NCBI GenBank assembly: GCA_963921825.1
Contig: OY997588.1
Location: 123,686,715 to 123,750,714, forward strand
Direction: 5' to 3'
Length of the DNA stretch: 64,000 nucleotides
From: Erodium maritimum
Taxonomy: Eukaryota; Streptophyta; Magnoliopsida; Geraniales; Geraniaceae
Both the position numbers and the translations under genes were made by a program. Positions 54,814-64,000 of this stretch are shown here, one piece after another. The stretch's first letter is position 1. Each line of letters opens with the position of its first letter. The notes under the pieces were generated by a model. The model ran no database searches and was not told where the DNA came from. It saw only the letters and a program-made list of their open reading frames with translations.

Positions 54814-57800
54814 TGTAAGAACCGCCCCCAGTCGATCCCGGTCAAACCGGAGGTTTTCGGCAAAAGTTGACTTTTTGCCGGAAAAATCAACCGATTACTC
54901 CGGGAGTCATTCAGGACCTTTCCGGGGCCCAAAAATCTTAGCCGTCGTTACGGTTAGCTTAATTGGGTCGTTTCCTTTCAAATGACTGTAATTGTGAAAA
55001 AATCAAACTCGGGTCAAACTACGTCGATTTTGGATTATTAACGAATAAAATATTAAGCGCTGAGATATTTTGGGGTAGGAGTGGTCCCCACATGAACACA
55101 TTTCCATGTTACCTTGGAGGGGAAGAAAGGTGGGTTAAAAGACCAAATGGTCCCCACATAAGGACAAAGGAGAGAGAGGGGCTAAAGGACGAAAGAGACA
55201 TTTCCACTTTGAGGATAAGAGCACATGGGGCAAATTTTCAGCATTTCTACCCCTTTGGCCGACCACCATCCTAGCTAGAGAGAGAAAGAGTGCAAAAAAA
55301 AACTCCATTGTTGCTCCATTGAAGCTCCTTGAAGCTTGAAGAAGAAGAAAGAGAAAGGAAGATGTTGGGCAAAACTCCATTTTTGGCCATTTCTACACCA
55401 AATCTTCTCAAATTTACTTCATCTCTTCATTTCCTAGAGGTTGGTATGCTTGATTTCCTCTTCTGATGAAACTGGAATTGTGGGTTTGAGTAGAGATGAC
55501 TTGAAATAGTGAGTTTTGAGTGTTGGATGGCTCTAATGTTGATTTGTGAATAAGATGTGGAGTTGGATGAGAGAAATAACTTGATTTGAGTAGTTTTTGA
55601 TGAAACCCACTTGGGTCTTGAAACTTTTGATGATTTGAGGTGAAATTTGAACTTCTAAAGCTAAAAAAAGGTGATATGGAGAACCTAGAACTAGTTAGGA
55701 GCTTGTTGGAGAAATTTGATATTTTTCCGGCGACCTAAGGCTCGTCGGAATCCGGTCACCGGGGAGGGAAATGACCGGCCATGGTCCGTCCACCCTTGGA
55801 AAGGACCGGCCGGCCCGGTTTGGCAACACACGACCATCTTAGGTCGTGGGGCCGACATAGCCGGTTTTTGATAGTTTTGTAGTTGGGACGGTCGTGGATG
55901 ACCCCCGGGACGATGTTTTCACACCCGGAACGAATTATAGATGTGATTCATGAATTTTCGGAAAAAGCGATTATAAACTTTAATTGCGAAATTGGAATGG
56001 CTCAGACCCCGGAATTGGATTCCGTCAAGTGCGTTGGAACAAGTAAACCTATTTAGGATTGTTAGAAATGAAATGGGAAACTTTCGGGGTCCCGAGGGAC
56101 GTTTTCCCGATTTCGGGCAAAATGGGCCTCCCGGGCCCATTTTGCCAAGTTGAGCAATTGGGATTAGTTTGGGTATTTTCCTCTTTAATTCACACTTGAA
56201 TTGGCATTAATTCATGTATTTCTTGTAATCTTAGACTTTGGACCCGAGTTTGACGGAGGAGGAGACTTTGGACGAGGAGGAAGCTAGCCAAGTCGTCCAC
56301 TGCTAGGATTGGATCGCTCTTGAGGTAGGGAAGAGTAGTAAGCTCCACTCTTAATTTAAAGAATACTAATAGTATGCCTATAAGATAATAATAACCGGAA
56401 AGGTCCTAGTTTGCATATAGGATGTGATTCACTCGAATAGCCGCTTTCAATTATGTTAATAACCAGAAGAGTCTTAGTATGCATATAGGATGTGATTCAC
56501 TAGAATAACCGCTTTCAATTATTGGGAAATTGTCGTGCTGGCAGAATGGCCATGACGAGCCTTAGGATTGATTGTGTTGTGTTGAATTGTGATCAATGGT
56601 ATCAAATGCTGATGCATGTTTCATTCTTTGGATAATACAAGAGTCATACTAATCTAGATGAATTGTGATGATTGTAATGTGCATGGTTGATCCGTGTTAT
56701 GATTGATTGAGTGAATGTTTGAATGTGATTATGTGATTGTGCTTTGTGGTATGATCAGGTGAGTGATAGACCAATGGGACATGTTTGGTAAGTCATGTCG
56801 GTAAGCTTGGTTGATAATATGAGTTCTATGTGGCGTGTTGTGGTAAGATTGTTGGGCTAGGTAAGCCGTGGTTTAACTATGACATTATGTTGTGTGTTAT
56901 TCTCTTGATGTGTGTTCCAAGAGGAGTTGTATTCCGGAATGGTACCTACACCGAGGGGGTATGCCGGTGTAGGGTAGTACCTAGGCACACGGTTTGTGTT
57001 TTGGCACGAGGTGTCGTACTTATGCCCCGAGAGATTTCCGGGAAGACCGATGTGCATTCCGGTATGTTGTATTATGTGTTTACCCTGATGTGTGTTACAG
57101 GAAGACCGATGAGCATTCCGGTATATTGTAATATTTGTTTGCCCCGATGTGTGTGTTCCGGGAAGACCTAGGCCGAGGGATATTCCGGCATGGTACATTG
57201 TTGTCTCACTCCGATGCTACGTGTTCCGGAGAGACTTGTTTCACCCCGATGTTATGTGTCCCTTCGTGGATGTTTCTGGGAGGATATCTTGTTTCACCCC
57301 GATGATATGTGTTCCTTTGGAGACATTTCCGGGAGCCTCGATGATATGTGTTCCTTGTGGGAACATTTCCGGGAGTCCCGAGGATATGTGTCCCATCGTG
57401 ACCGAGGGGCATTCCGGTACGATGTGTTGGTTTGTGTGTGGATCGAAGTCTTGTGGTTTAAATTATCTATATTTTCGTACTTGTGTGTTCTTTAGTTGTT
57501 ATATTGGTCACTAAACGACCTGACCGTTAATCTTCTTTGAGTTACAATTTTATCAAGTGTTGCAGTTCTTGTTGCTCTCTAATTATGGTGTCCTTGGATA
57601 ATCATACTAATCGGGATTTTGTTGCCAAACGGGGGTTCTTTTTACTTTACCAATTTTTCCTACTGAGCGTAAGCTCACCCCCTTCATGTTTACTGTCTGT
57701 ACAAGTTTCCTTGATGAGTAGACCTAAAGGTGGTCTCAGGGCTCGGGAGCTCCTTGAGGATTCAGGTGATTTTATGTATTAGAGACGTACTTCCCTTTAG

Positions 57801-57963
57801 TATCAAACTATATTTTCCATTATTCTGTTGGAACGAGTGTTTGACTCTTAACTTTGGATTTGAATTATGTTTTACTCGGATATTGCATTATTAAATTCCT
57901 TTTTATTTATTAATTCCTAGTTCACGTCTCGAGTCTGGTCAGAACCGGATTTGGGGCGTGACA
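54814..57963 (+). mobile_element. solo LTR C, giant gypsy LTR (3150 bp)
   Basis: It starts TGTAAGAACCGCCCCC and ends GGGGCGTGACA, bounded by TGACT. Its first 150 bp align with LTR B (GTTGACTTTTTGCCGG..TCAACCG, TTAGCCGTCGT). Irregular repeats of about 45-75 bp with CGATGTGTGTTCCGGGAAGA fill 56935-57420. The inverted-repeat block reads TGAGCGTAAGCTCA at 57664-57677. No gypsy domain is present, so it is a solo LTR. Confidence 0.82.
56935..57420. repeat. irregular minisatellite in LTR C
   Basis: Repeated blocks with CCGATG, GTGTTCCGGGA and GCATTCCGGTA at variable spacing. The last part (57240-57420) has the GATGATATGTGTTCC type also found in LTR D. Confidence 0.75.
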
Positions 57964-58159
57964 TGACTTCTCTCACCAACTCGATTAGTAGCTCTATAGT
58001 ATAGCTCATAATCTAGCTCACAACTCTCTGTCTTCCTTGACATTTAGGCTAATCTTTATGTATATATACTGCTCCAATGTAAACTAATCTATCATATCAA
58101 TATACAACTTCATTGCACGCTTTCAGATACTGATAAGTTTTATCTAACGAGATGCTCTA

Positions 58160-58480
58160 AACGGGTTATCGCATCTACAACAAAAGTCATGGTTCTCTTA
58201 GACTCCCATTTTTGCTATCTCATGGGCCACTCTATTTTCCCTTGGTCTAATCCATCGTCCTTCATGTATTTCAAGATTGTGATGCAATTTGAACAACTTC
58301 ATCGATTATAAGCCCACAGTGGTATTCCCAAACTCTCTCTTTAGTGAATTGCACAACCGAGAGTCTAAAACAAGTTCATGTAGTTGTAATCGATTCGCTG
58401 CACAAAACTGTAGACCCCTCCGTAGAGCCAAGCATTTGATGACATATATTTTCACAATTCATTTTCAAATGGTTAACTAA
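58160..58480 (-). pseudogene. RNase H-like (RVT_3) fragment
   Basis: The minus strand reads KCLALRRGLQFCAANRLQLHELVLDSRLCNSL, a gap, then KLFKLHHNLEIHEGRWIRPRENRVAHEIAKMG. This is the plant RVT_3 pattern (ECLALRRGL.., ESD.., ..RVAHALAK) found in LINE ends and in many dispersed plant copies. Internal stops are present. No partner RT lies beside it. Confidence 0.6.
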
Positions 58481-58902
58481 GGAATTACTCAAAGAATCAA
58501 CAAGATACTTTCACCACACAAAAATGTATGCATCCTATCATGATCAAATAAATTTTTTAGGTAATAGAGATATTTACTTACCATTAATTATAACAATGCT
58601 ATGCATCTATCAACATAAAAAATATCATAGTCAATAACATAAGTTGAGCTAATGAATGAATAAGATCTTTAAAATAAATAAAAACACACTAATTAAAATC
58701 ATTCTCTCTGAAATAAACTTGAAGGTGTTATTGGTGGAGTTGTGAGAACCCTTGAAGTCATAGTCAATCCTATAATAAAATGCCAAGATTTGAAAACCCG
58801 AATTTAAAGACACACTTCACGAACACATTTGGAAGAAACTTAGAAAAGGTTCAAATGTACTACGAATGATAGAAATTGGGTTGCTTATTAGCATAATCAG
58901 AA

Positions 58903-60374
58903 GGGTTAATTTCATCTCATTACCCTAAAAATTATTGATTTTCATCTCATGACCCTAACTATGGTTTGTTGCACCTCACTACCCAAACTATGAGTTTAGT
59001 TGCACTTTAGATCCTACTGTTAGTTTCTGCCTATTTTCCATCCATTTTGGATGAAAAATGGTCGTGTGCCTGACACATGACCCTAATTTTAAAAAAAAAT
59101 AAAAACACTACCCCTACCAAAAACTGCCCTTTTATGCCCCTATATGTTTTAAACCCTAATCCCTTTTTCTCATTCTTCTTCCACACATTCTCTGTCCCCC
59201 CATCGACTTCCTCACCATCTTCAGCTCTCCAAAGCTCCTCCGACCACCTCCTTCACGAACCACAGCTACTTCATGAACCTCTGGCCGAAAGCGTCTCGTA
59301 CACCTCCTTCACGAGCCTCTTCCCGAAAGAGACATGCAATTTCCCCCTTCTCGCGTGCGATTTTAACTTCAGATCATAGGTATGGAACTTGGTCGCGTTG
59401 CTGGTGGGTCTAGCGAGCTCTGCAAATCCTCGCAAATCCACCTCGCCCCGTCGCTACCGAGAACACGGTCATGGTGATGGCCGTGCGTTTGTGTTTAGAT
59501 ATGTTGGATGAGAATTGTACTGAGTTGGGTCCTCTACTTGGAAATGTGAGTGTTTAGGGCGGCAGATCTGAGAGCTCACAAGGACTGAGAATCGAACTTC
59601 AGATTTGAGCTCGGCCTCGCCGGAAACAATGGAGGTCGTCGGATTAACGAGGCCATACAAAAACCAGATATGTAGATATTTTTTTTCTTTTTTTCAATTT
59701 AATTTTTGGGGTGTTTGGATCGATTTCATATATAGGATTTTTTTCATATGTTCATTTGTATCATTTAGAGATCTAGTTGATGAAAGTTCATCTGTTTCAT
59801 TCCATTGATGGTTGAGATCTAGCTCTTGCAGCAATTTAGAGATTTGGGTTGTTCTGTGCAATTTGGCTGAGAGGGGTAATATTCTAAAATTAAAAAGATT
59901 AATGAAATAAAAAATTAATGAAAACAATGCTGAAAAAAATTTTAAATTTTAAAAATAACTAATAAAATTGAAGGAAAAAAATTTAAAATATAAATTTTAT
60001 TTTTATAATAAAAACTGATTTTTTAAAATAAAAAAACTGATTTTATAAAACAAAAATGATTTTTTAAAAATAAAATCTGATTTTTTTAAATAAAAATTAA
60101 TTTGTTAAAAATAAAATCTAATTTGTATAAATAAATAAATGAAAATAATTTTTTAAATACAATGGCATGAGTTTGAAAATTTGACTATTATTGAGGGGTA
60201 TTATGGACTTTTTGAGTGTTTAGATGGAAAAATGGATGTAAAATAGACATAAACTTACAGTAGGTACTGAAGTGCAACTAAACTCATAGTTAAGGTAGTG
60301 AGGTGCAACGAATCATAGTTAGGGTAGTGATATGAAAATCAAGAATTTTTAGGATAGTGAGAAGAAATTAACCC
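58903..60374. mobile_element. non-autonomous Mutator-like element with long TIRs
   Basis: A 1472-bp element with terminal inverted repeats of about 150 bp (58903-59055 and 60223-60374), roughly 85% alike, starting GGGTTAATTTC. The 9-bp target duplication identifies it as MULE-type. There is no transposase. The inner 59130-59640 segment is richer in GC than the TIRs and has open stretches on both strands (for example 59077-59379, with a repeated LLHEP motif), which may be captured host sequence. The right inner part is very AT-rich. Confidence 0.85.
59930..60165. repeat. AT-rich minisatellite inside the MULE
   Basis: Irregular units of about 25-30 bp of the type AAAATAAAATCTGATTTTTT repeat seven or more times. 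Confidence 0.75.
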
Positions 60375-60449
60375 TAATCAGAATGTTGACATGTTCTTTT
60401 GTTCATGCTGAGGCTTAGTAGTAGTACATGGAGGAGATACCGATGTAGG

Positions 60450-61199
60450 CTTTTTTTTTAATGAAAAATACAAATTTTATTCAACCCAAATAAATCCCAA
60501 GGGAATTACAAAAAGGGAAGAAGAAATAGAAGAGAGAGACGATACGAAGGAGGGCACAAAAGCCATCGGGGCTAAGGGAGGTTCGAAAATGTTGAGAGTT
60601 GCATCGCCGCCATGAGAACAGGAGAAACCCAGGGATTTGCAAAGCGCCCAAGATCTTTTGGCCTCAGATTTCTTGCGAAGGGAGCGAGACGGGCTAACAC
60701 TCTTGAGGGAAAGAGCCTTCAAACGGGGACCAGATTTTTTGCGTTTCTTGAGACGAGAAGCTCGGGAGGGCGGGACCTCCAAATGAGCGGGAGAGTGAAT
60801 ATCCGAGATAAAGGAGGCGAACTGGGCTGTCCTGGGCTTAGGAAAGGCAGCAACCAACGGGCTGCTCTGAACCAAGCTTAAATGAGGGCTCAAATCCTCC
60901 ACTGAAGGCCCAAGGTGAGAAGACCCACCAATTAAAGAAACATCATGTGAAGGCCTTGAAGAGTCAAGAGACTTGGGAACCGCACTCCGCTGACACTCAA
61001 TTGGAGCACGCGAAGATACCGAGACGACTTCGTCCGTTACCGAGGGCGCGGGCTTGGGAAGAGTAAGCGGCGACTCGGAAGCACAAGCGTGCTACTCATT
61101 GATGGAGGCGTGGGTGTTTCCCGAGCTGACAGGCGGCTGGACGACGTCAGGGTTCCGGCTAGAGAAGACTGGAGGAAGATTAACGCCAAGAAGATCCAT
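60450..61199 (-). pseudogene. LINE ORF1-like fragment with poly-A tail
   Basis: The minus strand reads from ATG 61199 (MDLLGVNLPPVF) in one frame to a stop at 60477, broken by a TAG near 61090. The product is rich in Ser, Pro, Lys and Arg, with SRASRLKKRKKSGPR as a basic stretch. After the stop come AATAAAATTTGTATTTTTCA and an A-run (T-run at 60449-60460 on the plus strand), a retroposon tail. The sequence type suggests a LINE ORF1 C-terminus or an ORF1-only LINE of a different subfamily from L1a/b. No RRM is visible in this part. Family assignment is tentative. Confidence 0.5.
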
Positions 61200-61589
61200 G
61201 GTGCCCTCCGAGGACAACAGCGAGGGGCAGAGGTCATTAATCCTGCAGTTCAAATAATACCCAGTTTCTAAGTGAATCCATTAACATATATGAGATTAGT
61301 CAATAGCACAAAACGCTCGTAATGTTGTTATGTCTTCATTAGTCACATAGATCTTGATTATGCTTCTTTGTACTGCTTCTGAGGAGTCAAAGTAGATTGA
61401 AATGAAGTCATGAATTTTACTTTTACATATAGTAGATTGGGTTATGGCAGGGCAAGTTTCTCAGCTTCGGGGGTCGTGTGACACTGACTAACTCTACATT
61501 GGTTTCTCTACCCTTGTATTATATGTCGTTATTGCATACACCGAAGGGTGTTAAAAGATAATTGGAGAAGTAGCAGAGAAAGATTTTAT

Positions 61590-62750
61590 GGGGGGGTCAT
61601 CGTCCAAAAAGGTCCTTTACAAGGTTAGCTGGGATATTGTTTGTACCCCAAAGAAAGAAGGGGTTGTGTGGTTGAGGAGGTTGGAGTGGATTAATGAGAG
61701 TCTCCCATCGAAGTGGCGGTGGAGATTTTGCATTGAGGAAGATTCACTATGGAAATAGGGGATTTGCGCTCGGTTTGGGTTGAAGGTGTCAGATTGGAAC
61801 CTTGGCCGTTTAGATGTGGATGATAGATAACCTTGGGTTGGTCACTTGTAGGGTTGGCCAAGGATGATTGATTTTATGGGCTTGTTTGACGAGATCGAAA
61901 TGCAGTGGACGTTGGGTTCAGGTACTCGGATTTGGTTTTTGCTAGATGTGTGGCTTGGGGATGAATCGTTGAAATCTCAATTCCATCACCTTTTCCAACT
62001 TTCCACGAAGAAGCACGTGTCGGTTTCTGAGGCTTGGAATTGAGAAAGGTTGATGTTGGGCTATCCGAGGGAAAGGGAAGTGAGGTTCTCGATTGAGTTG
62101 GAGAGGTTATTACATCTAGTCTCATTAGGGGTTGGTGTGTTGGTGTTTTTTCTGTGGTCTACATTTTGAGGACAACCGTCATTTATTGATCTTATGTGAT
62201 TTTGTATGGCTCGATTGGTCTGGTGTTATGAGGTGGTAGGGTCTGCAGTTATGTCCCGCCAATGTGCGAGATTTGTTGGTCTATTGGAAAATTTTGATTA
62301 TGAGGTAGTGTAAGCAGGTTAGGACCCCGTTATGTGGCCTTATTTTATGGGAAATCTGGTTGGCTAGGAATGCTTTGGTCTTTAGAGGTGAGACCCCGAA
62401 GGTGGAGCAGATGATTCTAAGGGTGTAGTCGGAAGCTCTGGAAGTAGGACGTGTCTTGTATCCGGGTTTGTTGTCCGCTTCTCCTATGGAATGGCGTCGA
62501 TTTGCGCTGTCGAGTTGTAGGAGCTCCATTCAATCAAAGGAGGGATATTGTGATGTTTTGGGTACTCTGCTTATTGTCTTGTTTGGTTTGATTTGTTGGA
62601 TGTTCTGCTTTTTGTTGGGTTCCGTTGGTTTTGTTTTCGCAGTTTCTAGCCATGTTTTATGGCTAAACTCTTGTAGCTTGTTTTTAGTTTTTTTTTCTCA
62701 CATTAAGATTAAAGTCTTTATAAAAACATCTGTAATAAATAAACACCTAT
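61590..62750 (+). pseudogene. LINE ORF2 3' fragment, heavily decayed
   Basis: The plus strand reads VWLRRLEWINESLPSKW and WRFCIEEDSLWK, then ICARFGLKVSDWNLG, equivalent to KWFWRFASEKDSLWK and LCAKFGWTSSDWDL of L1c. Further on, GSGTRIWFLLDVWLGD matches the region before the zf-RVT segment. Many stops interrupt it. The end near 62700-62745 is AT-rich and could hold the 3' UTR. It is 5'-truncated at about 61590. Confidence 0.7.
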
Positions 62751-63182
62751 CATAACTTACAAGTATCAAGACTTGAGAAGCTTAAACTATGCATTAAGGA
62801 TAATCCTTGATGTTGTCTTTTGAGAGGGAACCGAATCAGTCCACACTCCCAATCGTTTTGGGTTGTCGGAGTTCTTCACGTCGACACAAAGTCACGACCA
62901 TGACAAGCACCGTGTTCATGAAATTGATTTCAAACAGTTGGGGTTTTCTGGGTTTTATTTGTTCTTTCCAAAGGTAATATGAACGGGTTTCATATTATTT
63001 AAAAGAGAAACAACTCTTTTAGGAATTACTTAGGTCTGATTTGTTAAAGACAAGATAAGACGTATCTTGCTTGTTGAAGACCAAATCTATTCGTTACTGG
63101 AGAAGATATCATAATTGATAAAATTAAGGAACAATGACAAATAGCTTGATTTAAATTTTTATTTCAAATATGTATTAAAAAA
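62751..63182. other. intergenic, AT-rich
   Basis: I see no gene here. It should hold the 3' UTR of the xylanase gene (minus strand) at its right side. Confidence 0.5.
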
Positions 63183-64000
63183 TTATAAAATATAAGGATA
63201 TAATAAGCATGTCACCAATAGAAAAGGACTATAAATAGTAATTAACCCTTGAAATAAAGATGCCGAGCCACTAGGAATAGTTCCATTATGAGGATTGGAG
63301 CCAGGATTAGCAGGAGAGCCAGGATTAGCAGCAGGATTAGCAGGAGAGCCACTAGCATCCGTAGCACCCGAAGAGCCTGGACCAAGACCCCATTCTTTCA
63401 AGAGCTTGTCCACAACATCTCCTGTAGGCAAGTTGTTGAAATCTCCATCAGTCAAGCACATCTTATAACATTTTCCCTCCGCATCCTTCCCCGCCCACAA
63501 CACGATTCCACCCACACTCGGATGAGCGTACACCTCCCTCATAATCTTCTCCAAGTACTCTGCCTGAAAATTTATTACTATTAGTATCACCAAAATCATA
63601 TATAGATGTGTAATTAATGTAAGTACCTGTTGTGGGCAGCTATCAACATCTAGCTCGGTGATCCAAATGGGCAATCCTGTGGCACCAAGTGTGTCAAGTG
63701 CAGATCTCACATAAGCTATATTTGGGTCGCGCCCACCAAAATGTGACTCTAGCCCAATCCCCATCCTCTGATTGTTGCCAGGTGCCTTCTGTATCTCCTT
63801 GAGCTTCTCCAAGTACTTTGCTGGAGTTGAAAGGCTATCCTCGCTGGACTCTAAAGTGTTGTACTCATTCATGAACATAATCGCTGTGTGATCAAGCTCG
63901 TGTGCTTTCGAATAGGCTCGTGCAGAGAAATCACGTCCGAGCTTGTCTTCGAAGAAGGAGAAGTGCAGGTTCTCGTTCACAACATCCCAGTGGATGACTT
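63183..64000 (-). CDS. GH10 endo-1,4-beta-xylanase, 3' part
   Basis: The minus strand reads the C-terminal half of a plant family-10 glycosyl hydrolase and continues past the right edge. The acid/base motif WDVVNE lies at the very edge, and the nucleophile motif ITELDV is near 63650; both Glu are present. Other family marks are MFMNEYNTLE, QRMGIGLESHFGG, VGGIVLWAG and CYKMCLTDGDFNNLPTGDVVDKLL. A 63-bp intron (63564-63626) is inferred. After the catalytic domain there is a Pro/Gly/Ser/Asn-rich stretch with ANPGSPANPG repeats and a hydrophobic C-terminus, as in GPI-anchored proteins. It should cut xylan in the cell wall. The start is outside the window. Confidence 0.92.
   Translation of the reverse strand, partial: VIHWDVVNENLHFSFFEDKLGRDFSARAYSKAHELDHTAIMFMNEYNTLESSEDSLSTPAKYLEKLKEIQKAPGNNQRMGIGLESHFGGRDPNIAYVRSALDTLGATGLPIWITELDVDSCPQQVLTLITHLYMILVILIVINFQAEYLEKIMREVYAHPSVGGIVLWAGKDAEGKCYKMCLTDGDFNNLPTGDVVDKLLKEWGLGPGSSGATDASGSPANPAANPGSPANPGSNPHNGTIPSGSASLFQGLITIYSPFLLVTCLLYPYIL
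63564..63626 (-). other. 63-bp intron in the xylanase gene
   Basis: The minus strand has donor CAG/GTACTTAC at 63627/63626 and acceptor TTTTCAG/GCAG at 63564/63563. Splicing joins SCPQQ to AEYLEKIM, as in the family. The intron is 21 codons with no stop, so a retained intron would keep the frame. Confidence 0.85.

Larger units (their letters stand above)
54809..57968. repeat. 5-bp target duplication TGACT around LTR C
   Basis: TGACT at 54809-54813 before TGTAAGAACC and at 57964-57968 after GTGACA. Confidence 0.88.
45791..58125 (+). mobile_element. Ty1/copia element E3, decayed, opened by solo LTRs D and C
   Basis: The 5' LTR (about 45800-45998), primer-binding site, leader repeats, gag, protease, integrase and RT-RNase H all lie on the plus strand; the 3' LTR begins at 54776 and ends at 58125. 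Solo LTR D sits in the integrase and solo LTR C in the 3' LTR. Without C and D the element would be about 5.2 kb, a usual copia length. GATAC occurs at 45786-45790 and 58126-58130 and may be the target duplication, but the 5' LTR start is degraded so this is uncertain. Confidence 0.82.
54776..58125 (+). mobile_element. 3' LTR of E3, split by solo LTR C
   Basis: It begins TGTTAAAATTAGATACC after a purine-rich tract (GAGTTTCAAGGG) and is interrupted at 54813 by LTR C. It resumes at 57964 and ends CGCTTTCA at 58125, matching the 5' LTR. Confidence 0.82.
58894..60383. repeat. 9-bp target duplication TAATCAGAA
   Basis: TAATCAGAA at 58894-58902 and at 60375-60383, immediately outside GGGTTAATTTC and its complement. 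Nine bases is the Mutator-type length. Confidence 0.85.

Overview
The window is nuclear DNA of a flowering plant, most likely a eudicot. I see Ty1/copia and Ty3/gypsy LTR retrotransposons primed by plant-type tRNA sites, plant L1-type LINEs whose ORF1 has an RRM domain, a Mutator-like element, a plant AAA-ATPase gene and a plant GH10 xylanase gene. It is a gene-poor, repeat-dense region. Only two convincing host genes are visible: an intronless AAA-ATPase (37153-38682, minus) and the 3' part of a GH10 endo-xylanase (63183-64000, minus, running off the right edge). I saw no tRNA, rRNA or CRISPR.

Layout. 1-5450: minus-strand copia element (E1) running off the left edge, with a 1204-bp tandem duplication inside gag-pol. 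7428-11164: two ORF1-only LINEs (L1a, L1b), minus strand, stacked in the same target site. 11380-15493: a third LINE (L1c) with endonuclease-RT, decayed. 15508-23540: a reduced Athila-like gypsy element on the minus strand, split by a 3.1-kb solo LTR (A, 18669-21805). 25188-33022: an intact copia element (F) with indistinguishable 1676-bp LTRs, a 1341-codon gag-pol and a perfect 5-bp target duplication, inserted into the 3' end of a gypsy element whose 3' LTR (B) fills 33337-36473. 37153-38682: AAA-ATPase. 41985-45785: a broken minus-strand copia (E2) carrying an internally deleted LINE. 45791-58125: a plus-strand copia (E3) opened by two solo gypsy LTRs (D, 48633-52629; C, 54814-57963); D itself contains a solo LTR (50054-51741) of the F family. 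58903-60374: a non-autonomous Mutator-like element with 9-bp target duplication. 60450-62750: LINE fragments in both orientations. 63183-64000: xylanase.

The history can be ordered from target duplications: E2, then E3, then D and C, then the F-family solo LTR. F at 25188 is the youngest insertion. The four giant LTRs (A-D) are one related group. Each keeps a conserved 3' block with a GAGCG..CGCTC-type inverted repeat and each carries its own minisatellites. The most unusual structure is in LTR A: four 20-bp hairpins at an exact 43-bp period whose stems change in a base-pair-preserving way. LTR B has a 47-bp array carrying a tRNA B-box-like motif six times. No computation was run; identities and domain names come from reading the sequence.
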